DNA of 64,000 nucleotides. Origin: Oleiagrimonas sp964608595 (lineage in GTDB: Bacteria; Pseudomonadota; Gammaproteobacteria; Xanthomonadales; Rhodanobacteraceae). The notes beneath the pieces are model-generated. The model searched no databases, had not been told where the DNA came from, and was given only the letters and a program-made list of their open reading frames with translations. The stretch spans positions 1 to 64,000 of the forward strand of contig CAZSOU010000004.1 in assembly GCA_964608595.1 (NCBI GenBank), written 5' to 3'. The position numbers and the translations under genes were made by a program. Positions 8,547-18,029 of this stretch are shown here, in pieces (the first letter of the stretch is position 1; the number at the start of each line of letters is the position of its first letter).

Positions 8547-11500
8547 ATGGGCGTAGATCCCGCCAGAATGCGCGCGACCGACCGCCTGCAGCAGCGTCTG
8601 GCCGACGTCGGCGCCTCCCTGGACGCGGCTTTCCAGGCCGCCCGCGGCGCCGCGGGCGAGGGCAGCACGTTGGAACCGGCTGCCGAATGGTTGCTGGATC
8701 ACTTCTACGTCATCAAGGAACAGATCAAGGAAATCCGTGCCGGCCTGCCGCGCGGCTACTGGAACAAGTTGCCGACCTGCACGGCACCGGATGGCGGGCG
8801 CGAACCCGTCGTGCTGCGTGTCATGCGGCGCATGCTCGATGTCACCGATACCGGGGTGCGGGTGCGCGACGTGCGACGGCATGTGGCCGCATATCAGGAC
8901 AGGCACACGCCGTTCACCCTGGGCGAATTGTGGGCCATGCCGCTGATGTTGCGTTTGGCGTTGCTGGAGCGTCTGCGGCCGTTGGCCGATGCGTTGGTGC
9001 GCCGGCTGGACGACACCGAGCGGGCCGGCGAATGGGCCGAACGCATTTTGGCGCAGGCACGCGACCGCCCGGCTGATCTGGTGTTGGGCGTGGCCGACAT
9101 GGCGCGTGCCCAGCCGACCTTGTCGCCGGCGTGGGTGAGCGAGTTTCAGCGTCGGCTGCACGGCGGTCATGCTTCGCTCGGTCTGGCGCTCGCCTGGCTT
9201 GAACAGCAGCTGGCCGCACGACACACCCACGTCGCGGATGCGATCGAACGTGACAATCGCGACCTGGCGGCCGCGCAGGTCACGATCAGCAGCTGCATTC
9301 GCAGCATGCATTTGATCCGGAGGTACGACTGGAGCCGCGTGGTGGAAGGTCTCAGCAGGGTCGAACGGCATCTGCGCGATGATCCGGCCGGCGTCTATGC
9401 CGACATGGATTTTGCCACGCGAGACCATTACCGGCACGCGGTGGAAGCGTTGGCGAAGCACGCATCGCTGGCCGAATGGGACGTGGCGGCGCGTGCCGTG
9501 GCGATGGCGGCGAACGCGGCGCACGGTCGGGACCCCGCGCGTCGTCGTCACGTGGGGTATTGGCTGATCGGCCTCGGTCGGCGTGCGCTGGAGCAGGATC
9601 TCGGCGCGCATCATTCGCTGTCCGAGCGATGGATCCGCGTGCGTCAGCGTTACCCGTTGTTCGACTATGTGGGGTCGATTCTGCTGCTGACATTCGGGCT
9701 GGCGCTTTATGGAACGCCAGGACTCGACGAATTCGCGCCGCTCAATACCGCGGTGATGGCGGTGGCACTGATCATTGCCGCGAGCCATGTCGCCGTATCA
9801 CTGGTGAACTGGTTGGCGACGCTGTGGGTACCGCCGGAACGGTTGCCGCGCATGGCGTTCGAACATGGCATTCCCCAGTCGCTGCGCACGTTGGTGGCAG
9901 TGCCCTGCCTGCTCGGCAGCGATGCGGAAACAGAGGAGCTCGTTGCGGCACTGGAGGTGCGTCAACTGGTCAATCGTGACGACAATCTGTATTTCGCCCT
10001 TTTGGCCGACCTGCCGGATGCTTCGGCTTGCGAATCACCGGAAGACGCTGCGCGAATACGGACAGCGGTAAACGCCATCAAGGCATTGAACGAACGTCAT
10101 GGTGGCCGGGAGACCGCGCGTTTCGGATTGTTTCTGCGCCGGCGTCAGTGGAATCCGGGCGAAAAGGTCTGGATGGGGCGCGAACGCAAACGCGGCAAGA
10201 TCGCCGATCTCAACCGGTATCTGCGCGGCGACGACGAGGCGATGCAGTTGATCGTGGGCAGGGCGGAACATTTGCGCGCCTGCCGCTACGTGATCGTGCT
10301 CGACGCCGACAGCGAACTGCCGCCGGAGGCCGCCCAGCGGCTGGTGGCAACGATGGCGCACCCGCTGAACCAGCCGCGTTTCGATGCGGGGCGACGCTGC
10401 GTGGTGGAAGGCTACGGCGTGCTGCAGCCACGCATTTCCGTCGGGTTGGCGGCCGAGTCGGCCAGCACCTATGCGCGGCTTTTTGGTGGCCAGATCGGTC
10501 TCGATCCGTACACGCATCTGGTTTCGGACGTCTATCAGGATCTGTTCGGCGAGGCGTCGTTTGTCGGCAAGGGCATCTACGACATCGACGCCTTCGTCGC
10601 CGCCACCGACGAGCATTTCCCGGACAACCTCATCCTCAGTCACGACCTTCTGGAGGGAAGTTACGCGCGCACCGGCCTGGTCAGCGACGTGGAACTGTTC
10701 GAACGCCAGCCTGATCGCTATGTCACGGACATGCGCCGGCGACATCGCTGGATTCGCGGCGACTGGCAGATTCTGCCGTGGCTGCTGCCGTGGGCGCCCG
10801 GGCCGGGCAATCGCTGGCAACGCAATGCACTCGATGCCTACCAGCGTTGGAAGATACTGGACAACCTGCGCCGCAGTCTGGTGCCGTTGGCCATGTTGGT
10901 GCTGCTGGTCGATGGCTGGCTGATCAGTGCGCAGCCGTTGTATTGGACGGCCGTCGTGCTGATCGTGGCATTCGCATCGCCATTGCTGATTTCCTTCCGT
11001 CATCTGTTCAAGCGCAATCGCCGCATGGAGTGGCGCGTGCATCTGCGCCTGCAACGTGAAGGTACCCGGCAACGTCTGCAGCAAACCTTGTTGTTCGTGA
11101 TCATGTTGCCGTACGAGGCCGCACATCATGTCGATGCCATTGTGCGGTCGTTGTGGCGCATGTTCATAAGCCGTCGGCGACTGCTGCAATGGACCCCCGC
11201 GGATGCGTTTTCGCGCCAGCCCCAGCTGAGCGTGCGCGGCTATTACCGCGTCATGTGGCCGGCGGTTGTTCTTGCGGTGGTTCTGGTCCTGGCATTGGCG
11301 CTGCTTGGACGGGACGGCGCCAGTTGGTTTTCGGCGTTGCCGTTGCTGGTGCTGTGGGCGTTGTCGCCATGGATTGCGCGGGACATCAGCCGCCCGCGCC
11401 GCCCGCGTGACGTGGCGTCCCTGGGCGCCGACGACCGTGCTTTTCTCGGCGGCGTGGCGCGTCGTACATGGCGATTTTTCGAACAATTCGTCAATGCCGA

Positions 11501-14500
11501 AAGCCGCCATCTGCCCCCGGACAATCATCAACAGTTTCCTGCCGGTTTGACGGCGCGGCGCACATCGCCGACCAACATCGGCATGTACCTGACCAGTGCC
11601 ATGACGGCGTGGGATTTCGGTTACATCACGGTGCCGGATTTGCTCGCCCGGATTGAAAACACGTTGGATACGCTGGAACGGATGGCGCGTCATCGCGGGC
11701 ACTTTTTCAACTGGTACGACATCGACACCTTGCAGCCGTTGCCGCCGCGTTACGTGTCCACGGTGGACAGTGGCAACCTCGTCGTCTGTCTGCTGATGCT
11801 GGCTCGCGGTCTGGACATGCTGGCCGAATCGCGCGTGCTGCCAGCCACGGTCTGGCGCGGTTTGACCGAGACCTGGCAGGTGTGTCGTGAAGCGCGCACC
11901 GGCACGGATGAAGCGGCGGCGGCTGTCGACACGTTGTTGGCGGCCCGGCCGGCGGGATTGTCGGCAACACGTTCGGTGCTGCCAGCGTTGTGGCAACACG
12001 CGCAGCAATGCACGTTCGGTGAAAGCGAGGTGGATGGCCGTTACTGGTGCGACGCGTTCATCGCTCAGGTGCGGGCGTGGAGTCGGGAGCTGGACGTGCT
12101 GGCGCCTGCATCGGCGCAAGATGAAATTGACCGGGACGTGGCGGACGAGCCCTTCTGGTGGCAGGTGAGCGAACAGGCTGCCGGCAGGGCCGAAATCGCC
12201 TCACGCTTGAGCCGGGCGCGGGCCTTGGCTGCACGTTGCCGGGCACTGGGTGATGTGGAGTTCGGCTTCCTGTATCGGCCGCGTCAGGGACTGCTGGCGA
12301 TTGGTTACGATGCGGATCACCACGCGCTGGACGCCGGCTCGTACGATCTTCTGGCATCCGAATCGCAGCTGACCGTCTTTGCCGCCATCGCACAGGGGAA
12401 ATTGCCCGGAAAATCGTGGTTTTCACTCGGGCGTCTGCTTACGCTTGCCGCCGGGCAGCCGGCGCTGGTCTCCTGGAGCGGCTCGATGTTCGAGTACCTG
12501 ATGCCGTTGTTGTTCATGCCGCGGTTCGGCAACACATTGCTCGATCGCAGCGTGCGGGCCGTAGTGGCTCGCCAGATTGCTTTCGGACGTGAGCAGGGGG
12601 TGCCGTGGGGCATTTCCGAATCGGGCTACAACATCACCGATGCGGACATGGTGTATCAGTACCGTGCCTTCGGCGTGCCGGGCCTGGGCTTGAAGCGCCG
12701 CTTGGGTGACGACCTGGTGGTGGCGCCCTACGCCTGTGCGTTGGCGGCGATGATCGATCCGGTGGCGGCGGCGCGCAACCTGCGTGAATTGAAGCGACTG
12801 GATGCCCTGGATCGGTTCGGCTACTACGAAGCGCTCGACTATACCGCCACGCGTGTCCCCGAAGATGCCGAGTTTGCCATCGTGCGCAGTCACATGGCGC
12901 ATCACCAGGGCATGACCCTTCTGGCACTGTCGGCGGTTCTGAATGGCGGGCCCATGCAGCGACGCTTCATGCGCGAGCCGATGTTCCGCGCCAATCAAAT
13001 TCTGCTGCAGGAAAAGGTGCCGGCGGTGCTGGCCATCGATGCAGACACGCTGCGCAGGGAAGACACGCCGCGTGCGACGATGCCGACCGACGCCGCCAGC
13101 GTCATTCGCCGCCTGGATACGACCGTGCCGCAATTGCAGTTGTTGTCCAACGGCCGTTATCACGTCGTGGTGTCGCAGACCGGAGCCGGTTACAGCCAGT
13201 TCGACGAACTGGCGATCAACCCGTGGCGTGGTGACGGCGTGCGTGACGGCGAAGGCATCTTCTGTTACGTGCAGGATCTCGATAGCGGTCATCTGTGGAG
13301 CAATACCTGGCAGCCGGTGGTCGGCGGCGATGATTACCGCGCCACGTTCGGCCAGGCCAATGCCGAGTTCCTGCGCAGTGACCACGGCATCCAGACGCAT
13401 ACGCGGATGGCGGTGTCGGCCGAAGACGATGTGGAAATGCGGCGCATCACCGTCACCAATCAAAGCGGCACGCGACGTCGTCTGGTCTTGTGCAGTTATC
13501 TGGAGTGGGGACTCGCGCCACAGCGTGATATTGCCGCGCATCCGGCGTTCAACAAGTTGTTCGTGCAGACCGAATATATTGCGGCGTCGCAAGCCTTGCT
13601 TGCGCGTCGCCGGCCGCGCAGCGCCACCGAATCGCCGCCGGTATTCATGCATCTTTTCACGGCCTCGACGGGCGACATGCCCGAGCCGGATTTTGAAACC
13701 CGACGGGATGTCTTCATCGGCCGTGGCGGTACGCCAGGTCGGCCGCAGGCGTTGTTGGCCGGTGCGGCGTTGGCCAATGGTGTGGGCGTGGTACTCGATC
13801 CGATCGCGGCCGTGCGCCGTGAAGTGGCGCTGGAACCCGGGCAAAGTATCAGTTTTGACCTGGTGGTGGGTGTCGGCGCCGACCGTGACGAAACCGTGGC
13901 GCTGGCCGAACGTTATGCCGACGGTCGCATGGGGACGCGCGTGTTCGATCTGGCCTGGACCCGCGAGCAGGTCATCGCGCATCAACTCAACCTTGGTCGC
14001 GGCGAGCGCAAGTTGTTTGCCCGGCTGGCCAGTTCCATCATTCATGCCGATCCGCGTTGGCGCCGCCATCACAACATGACCGAGCGCCAGGCTGGCCAGT
14101 CGGGTTTGTGGAAGTTCGGTATTTCGGGTGATTTGCCCATCATGATCGTGCGGGCCGGCAGCCTTGGTCACATGCCCCTCGTGCGCAGCGCCCTCAACGC
14201 GCATGCCTATTGGCGCATGCACGGCATCAAGGTCGATCTGGTGATCTGGAACGAAGAGGCCGCAGGCTACCGTCAGGAGTTGAACGATCGCATCATGAGC
14301 CTTGTCGGCGCGGGCACCAATGCGTCACTGGTCGATCAGCCCGGCGGCGTCTACGTGCGCCATGTCGAGCACATCAGTCTCGTGGACCGCCAGTTGTTGC
14401 TGGGCGTGGCGCGTTTGGTGTTTCATGGCGAGCGCGGCAGCATGGCGGAGCAATTGCCGCGCGAGACACCACATACGGCCGTTGTCACCCGACAAAAATG

Positions 14501-16949
14501 GCGCATGGCCGATCCATCGCCGGCTCTGGCCGTGTCGCGACCGCTCGGGCAGGACAACGGGTGCGGTGGATTCTCTCCGGATGGCCGTGAATACGTGATC
14601 CGCGTCGAAGCAGGGCGCGAGACGCCCAAGCCCTGGTGCAACGTGCTTGCCAATCCGGCTTTCGGGTGCGTGGTTTCCGAACGCGGGGCAGCTTGCAGTT
14701 TCGCGGGCAATGCGCGCGAATTCCGGATCTCGCCCTGGTACAACGATGCACTGCTGGATACGAGTGGCGAGGCTTTCTATCTGCGTGATGATGATCGCGG
14801 CACGTTCTGGTCGCCAACGCCGTGGCCGGTGCCGGGTGGGGCGGCCGAGGCACGCCACGGTTTCGGTTACAGCCGCCACGTCATGCGTCGTGAAGACATC
14901 GTCAGTACACAGACCGTGTTCGTCGCCCGGCATGAACCGCTCAAGCTGACATTGGTCGAATTGCACAACGACAGCATGCACACGCGCCATTTGTCACTGT
15001 TCGGCTATGTCGAATGGGTACTCGGCGAGCAACGTGCGGCGTGCGCGCCGCACGTGCGTACCCGGCCCGGCAGCAACGGGAGGGCGATTTTCGCGCAGAA
15101 CCGCTACAACGACAGTTTCAGTGCACGCATGGGATTTTTCGCTACCTCCAGGGTGCATTCGCTGAGCGCCGATCGCGCCGCTTTTGTGGGTCGTAATCGG
15201 AACATGGCTGATCCGGCCGGGCTGCATGTCGCGGAACTCGATGGTGCCACTGGCGGCGGCCTGGATCCGTGTGCGGCACTGCAGAGCCGTGTGGCGCTGG
15301 CGCCCGGCGAACGCACGACGCTGGTTTTCATTCTGGGCGCGGGTGATGATGCGGCCCATGCCGAGCGGCTCGTCAAGCAATTTGTCGACGTGGCTTCGGC
15401 ACGGGAAGAGCTTGCTGGGGTCCAGGCCGACTGGCGCGATCGATTGAATCGCGTGGTTGTCGAGACACCGGACCAGGCCACCAATCTGCTCATCAACGGT
15501 TGGCTTGCCTATCAGACCATTGCCTGCCGCTTGTGGGCACGCAGTGGCTTCTACCAGTCCGGCGGGGCGTACGGCTTTCGCGACCAACTGCAGGACTGCG
15601 TGTCGTTGCTGCCGTACGACACCGCGTACGCGCGCGAGCAGATCCTGCGCGCGGCCGCGCACCAATTTGGCGCCGGCGACGTGCAGCACTGGTGGCACCC
15701 GCCGCACGGACGTGGCGTGCGTACACGGTTTTCCGACGATTTCCTGTGGCTGCCATGGGCATTGGCACAGTACCGGGACGCGTGCGGCGACACGCGCTTT
15801 CTGGATGTCGATGGTCCGTGCCGGGCCGGGCGCGCGCCCGCGCCCGGCGAGGAGTCCTGGTACGACTTTGCCGAGGAAGGGGCATCGGCCAGCGTGTATG
15901 AACATGCCAGGCGCGCGCTTCTGCATGGCTTGCGTTTCGGTGAACATGGCCTGCCGCTGATCGGCTGTGGCGACTGGAACGACGGCATGAACCGTCTGGG
16001 TCTCGAAGGGCGCGGCGAAAGCGTCTGGTTGGCGTTTTTCCTCATCGACGTACTGCACCGTTTTGCGCCGGTGGCAGAGCGGCGCGACGATCGGGTGCTG
16101 CTGCAGATTTGCCATGACGAAGCCGAAATGCTGGCAGCCCGCATCGAGGAGCATGCCTGGGATGGCGACTGGTATCGCCGCGCCTGGGCCGACGACGGTA
16201 CCGTCGTGGGTTCCGCCGACAGCGAGGAATGTCGCATCGACTCGCTGCCGCAAAGCTGGGCCACGTTGACCGGGACCGGGACCCGCGAGCGTCGTGCGCA
16301 GGCACTCGACGCCGTGCACGATCACTTGCTGCGGCCTGAAGCGCGCTTGTTGCAACTGTTTGATCCGCCGTTCGACCAATGCGAGCTCGACCCGGGTTAC
16401 ATCAAGGGCTACGTGCCGGGCATTCGCGAAAACGGCGGTCAATACACGCATGCCGCCATCTGGTACGCCATGGCGTGCGCGCATGCCGGCCACACGGATC
16501 GCTCGTGGCAGATATTCCATCTGCTCAACCCGATCAAGCATGCCGTCGACAATGACGGCGTTCAGCGTTACCAGCTCGAACCCTACGTGATCGCGGCCGA
16601 TGTCTATTGGAACGACGCATGTCGCGGTCGCGGCGGCTGGAGCTGGTACACCGGCTCGGCCGGTTGGATGCTGCGTTTCGCGTTGCAATCATTGGTCGGG
16701 ATGACGGTCAGTGCCGACAGCCTGCATCTTGCACCTTGCCTGCCGGCCGATTGGCCGCATTGTCGCGTTTGCTACCGCCATGGCGCGGATACGTACGAAA
16801 TCGAGATTCGACGCGACCAGGGCGGGCAAACCCCGGGCCTGTGGCTGGATGGCGCAGTTGTCGAGGGCGACAGCGTATCGTTTGTCAATGATGGCGGTAC
16901 CCACCGGATTCGCCTGCTGCTGCCGCAAATCGGCGTCGAGAGCGGTTGA
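8547..16949 (+). CDS. ndvB: Cyclic beta-1,2-glucan synthase (NdvB/ChvB type)
   Basis: 2,800 residues, the size of ChvB/NdvB. Order of parts: N-terminal helical region; membrane segments around 375-430; GT84 glucosyltransferase with DADSELP (about 586), HDLLEG (about 698) and RHRWIRGDWQ (about 731); further membrane segments around 775-820 and 898-945; a central GH189-type cyclisation domain (about 945-1490); beta-supersandwich regions; and a C-terminal GH94 domain with GCGDWNDGMN (about 2474). The family primes on itself, polymerises UDP-glucose into a beta-1,2 chain on the inner membrane, trims it by phosphorolysis and closes the ring. The ATG at 8547 has a GCAGGA seven bases upstream; an in-frame TTG at 8514 would add 11 residues. 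Divergent from the HAD/pgm/GH94 genes. Identification is secure. Confidence 0.95.
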   Translation: MGVDPARMRATDRLQQRLADVGASLDAAFQAARGAAGEGSTLEPAAEWLLDHFYVIKEQIKEIRAGLPRGYWNKLPTCTAPDGGREPVVLRVMRRMLDVTDTGVRVRDVRRHVAAYQDRHTPFTLGELWAMPLMLRLALLERLRPLADALVRRLDDTERAGEWAERILAQARDRPADLVLGVADMARAQPTLSPAWVSEFQRRLHGGHASLGLALAWLEQQLAARHTHVADAIERDNRDLAAAQVTISSCIRSMHLIRRYDWSRVVEGLSRVERHLRDDPAGVYADMDFATRDHYRHAVEALAKHASLAEWDVAARAVAMAANAAHGRDPARRRHVGYWLIGLGRRALEQDLGAHHSLSERWIRVRQRYPLFDYVGSILLLTFGLALYGTPGLDEFAPLNTAVMAVALIIAASHVAVSLVNWLATLWVPPERLPRMAFEHGIPQSLRTLVAVPCLLGSDAETEELVAALEVRQLVNRDDNLYFALLADLPDASACESPEDAARIRTAVNAIKALNERHGGRETARFGLFLRRRQWNPGEKVWMGRERKRGKIADLNRYLRGDDEAMQLIVGRAEHLRACRYVIVLDADSELPPEAAQRLVATMAHPLNQPRFDAGRRCVVEGYGVLQPRISVGLAAESASTYARLFGGQIGLDPYTHLVSDVYQDLFGEASFVGKGIYDIDAFVAATDEHFPDNLILSHDLLEGSYARTGLVSDVELFERQPDRYVTDMRRRHRWIRGDWQILPWLLPWAPGPGNRWQRNALDAYQRWKILDNLRRSLVPLAMLVLLVDGWLISAQPLYWTAVVLIVAFASPLLISFRHLFKRNRRMEWRVHLRLQREGTRQRLQQTLLFVIMLPYEAAHHVDAIVRSLWRMFISRRRLLQWTPADAFSRQPQLSVRGYYRVMWPAVVLAVVLVLALALLGRDGASWFSALPLLVLWALSPWIARDISRPRRPRDVASLGADDRAFLGGVARRTWRFFEQFVNAESRHLPPDNHQQFPAGLTARRTSPTNIGMYLTSAMTAWDFGYITVPDLLARIENTLDTLERMARHRGHFFNWYDIDTLQPLPPRYVSTVDSGNLVVCLLMLARGLDMLAESRVLPATVWRGLTETWQVCREARTGTDEAAAAVDTLLAARPAGLSATRSVLPALWQHAQQCTFGESEVDGRYWCDAFIAQVRAWSRELDVLAPASAQDEIDRDVADEPFWWQVSEQAAGRAEIASRLSRARALAARCRALGDVEFGFLYRPRQGLLAIGYDADHHALDAGSYDLLASESQLTVFAAIAQGKLPGKSWFSLGRLLTLAAGQPALVSWSGSMFEYLMPLLFMPRFGNTLLDRSVRAVVARQIAFGREQGVPWGISESGYNITDADMVYQYRAFGVPGLGLKRRLGDDLVVAPYACALAAMIDPVAAARNLRELKRLDALDRFGYYEALDYTATRVPEDAEFAIVRSHMAHHQGMTLLALSAVLNGGPMQRRFMREPMFRANQILLQEKVPAVLAIDADTLRREDTPRATMPTDAASVIRRLDTTVPQLQLLSNGRYHVVVSQTGAGYSQFDELAINPWRGDGVRDGEGIFCYVQDLDSGHLWSNTWQPVVGGDDYRATFGQANAEFLRSDHGIQTHTRMAVSAEDDVEMRRITVTNQSGTRRRLVLCSYLEWGLAPQRDIAAHPAFNKLFVQTEYIAASQALLARRRPRSATESPPVFMHLFTASTGDMPEPDFETRRDVFIGRGGTPGRPQALLAGAALANGVGVVLDPIAAVRREVALEPGQSISFDLVVGVGADRDETVALAERYADGRMGTRVFDLAWTREQVIAHQLNLGRGERKLFARLASSIIHADPRWRRHHNMTERQAGQSGLWKFGISGDLPIMIVRAGSLGHMPLVRSALNAHAYWRMHGIKVDLVIWNEEAAGYRQELNDRIMSLVGAGTNASLVDQPGGVYVRHVEHISLVDRQLLLGVARLVFHGERGSMAEQLPRETPHTAVVTRQKWRMADPSPALAVSRPLGQDNGCGGFSPDGREYVIRVEAGRETPKPWCNVLANPAFGCVVSERGAACSFAGNAREFRISPWYNDALLDTSGEAFYLRDDDRGTFWSPTPWPVPGGAAEARHGFGYSRHVMRREDIVSTQTVFVARHEPLKLTLVELHNDSMHTRHLSLFGYVEWVLGEQRAACAPHVRTRPGSNGRAIFAQNRYNDSFSARMGFFATSRVHSLSADRAAFVGRNRNMADPAGLHVAELDGATGGGLDPCAALQSRVALAPGERTTLVFILGAGDDAAHAERLVKQFVDVASAREELAGVQADWRDRLNRVVVETPDQATNLLINGWLAYQTIACRLWARSGFYQSGGAYGFRDQLQDCVSLLPYDTAYAREQILRAAAHQFGAGDVQHWWHPPHGRGVRTRFSDDFLWLPWALAQYRDACGDTRFLDVDGPCRAGRAPAPGEESWYDFAEEGASASVYEHARRALLHGLRFGEHGLPLIGCGDWNDGMNRLGLEGRGESVWLAFFLIDVLHRFAPVAERRDDRVLLQICHDEAEMLAARIEEHAWDGDWYRRAWADDGTVVGSADSEECRIDSLPQSWATLTGTGTRERRAQALDAVHDHLLRPEARLLQLFDPPFDQCELDPGYIKGYVPGIRENGGQYTHAAIWYAMACAHAGHTDRSWQIFHLLNPIKHAVDNDGVQRYQLEPYVIAADVYWNDACRGRGGWSWYTGSAGWMLRFALQSLVGMTVSADSLHLAPCLPADWPHCRVCYRHGADTYEIEIRRDQGGQTPGLWLDGAVVEGDSVSFVNDGGTHRIRLLLPQIGVESG

Positions 16950-16982
16950 TCCGCCGTCCGGATACGTTCACGGCCCGGAAAC

Positions 16983-17012
16983 TTGCGCTGCACGGGCGTT
17001 TGCCGATAAAAT
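16983..17012 (+). promoter_or_regulatory. Sigma-70-type promoter of rplU-rpmA
   Basis: TTGCGC at 16983-16988 and TAAAAT at 17007-17012 with an 18-base spacer. A small stem (TTCGCC / GGCGAA, 17019-17033) follows in the leader. This is the only good promoter-like pair between the synthase stop and rplU. Confidence 0.55.
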
Positions 17013-17065
17013 CGCCGGTTCGCCAATGGCGAAACACCAAAGAAGAACGACAGAAGGGTCAAATC

Positions 17066-17383
17066 ATGTACGCAGTCATCAAGACAGGCGGCAAGCAGTA
17101 CCGCGTGATGCAGGGCGAATACCTGCGGGTGGAAAAGCTTGACGCCGACGTCGACAGCAACGTCACTTTCGATCAGGTTCTGATGGTCGGTGAAGGCGAG
17201 GACGTGACCGTGGGCGCGCCGATCGTCGATGGCGCCACCGTCAGCGCCAAGGTTCGCAGCCACGGCCGCGGCAAGAAAGTGCGCATCATCAAATTCCGCC
17301 GCCGCAAGCATCACATGAAGCGGCAGGGTCACCGCCAGCATTACACCGAAATCGAGATCACCGGCATCTCGGCTTCCAAATAA
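17066..17383 (+). CDS. rplU: 50S ribosomal protein L21
   Basis: 105 residues, the standard length. It begins MYAVIKTGGKQYRV, the L21 signature, and carries the basic KVRIIKFRRRKHHMKRQGHRQ segment used for rRNA contact. The ATG at 17066 is preceded by AGAAGGG. It forms a two-gene operon with rpmA, 17 bases downstream, as in nearly all bacteria. Cytoplasmic, part of the large ribosomal subunit. Confidence 0.98.
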   Translation: MYAVIKTGGKQYRVMQGEYLRVEKLDADVDSNVTFDQVLMVGEGEDVTVGAPIVDGATVSAKVRSHGRGKKVRIIKFRRRKHHMKRQGHRQHYTEIEITGISASK

Positions 17384-17400
17384 TTCAGGAGTAGGCAACC

Positions 17401-17658
17401 ATGGCACATAAAAAGGGCGTAGGCTCCAGCAAGAACGGTCGCGACTCCAATCCGAAATACCTCGGCGTCAAGATCTACGGCGGCCAGGCCATCGAGGCCG
17501 GCAACATCATCGTGCGTCAGCGCGGCACCAGGTTTCATGCCGGCGTCGGCGTGGGTCTGGGTCGTGATCACACGTTGTTCGCGTTGGTCGACGGCAAGGT
17601 CCAGTTCAAGACCCGCGGCCCCAAGAACCGCAAGTTCGTGGACGTTCTCCCGAACTGA
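17401..17658 (+). CDS. rpmA: 50S ribosomal protein L27
   Basis: 85 residues starting MAHKKGVGSSKNGRDSNPKY, the typical L27 N-terminus that reaches toward the peptidyl-transferase centre. The body contains GGQAIEAGNIIVRQRGTRFH. A Shine-Dalgarno AGGAG lies about 10 bases upstream of the ATG. It follows rplU directly and is followed by a strong intrinsic terminator, so it ends the operon. No Firmicutes-type N-terminal extension is present. Confidence 0.98.
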   Translation: MAHKKGVGSSKNGRDSNPKYLGVKIYGGQAIEAGNIIVRQRGTRFHAGVGVGLGRDHTLFALVDGKVQFKTRGPKNRKFVDVLPN

Positions 17659-17684
17659 TCAGCCGGATATCACCGGTACATGGC

Positions 17685-17714
17685 AAAACCCCGCCATCGC
17701 GCGGGGTTTTGTTT
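17685..17714 (+). terminator. Rho-independent terminator after rpmA
   Basis: Perfect 10-bp stem AAAACCCCGC / GCGGGGTTTT (17685-17694 with 17701-17710), 6-base loop, then GTTTGTTTG. It sits 26 bases after the rpmA stop codon. Confidence 0.92.
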
Positions 17715-18029
17715 GTTTGACGGGAATGCCGGGTCGGGAACAGCGCATGGTGAAAGCGGCTCCAGGCGCAAGTGATGCCCCGGAGCAAGCCTGGGAGCCT
17801 GGACTGCAGAAACCCAAGCGGCTGCGGCTTCGCGGTTTTGGTCATCTTTTCCGCTCATTTTCGTTGAATGACTGCAGTTATTCGTCTCGGACGATGAAAA
17901 ACCTGTCTCAAAACGGTTTTGCCTCACTCACTCGGTTCGTGTGGCCCAGGCTCCTAGTAGCATAAGCAGACGGCGCGCTCCGCTTCCCGGTTCCGACCAT
18001 CCCTTTCATCCCGCACTATCGATCCCACC
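17715..18029. other. Non-coding stretch between rpmA terminator and obgE, with an inverted repeat
   Basis: No convincing gene. GGAGCCTGG (17794-17802) recurs inverted as CCAGGCTCC (17946-17954), enclosing about 140 bases; two CTGCAG sites lie inside. The enclosed sequence could be a degraded repeat or a small non-autonomous element, but no target duplication is evident. An obgE promoter presumably lies near its 3' end; I cannot pick one confidently. Confidence 0.35.

Noticed and set aside
10035..14222. Two long open frames (694 and 599 codons) on the minus strand
   Set aside because: They are antisense to the glucan synthase, whose domains are unmistakable. Their translations are low-complexity, His/Arg/Gln-rich and without domains, as expected from GC-rich codon mirroring.
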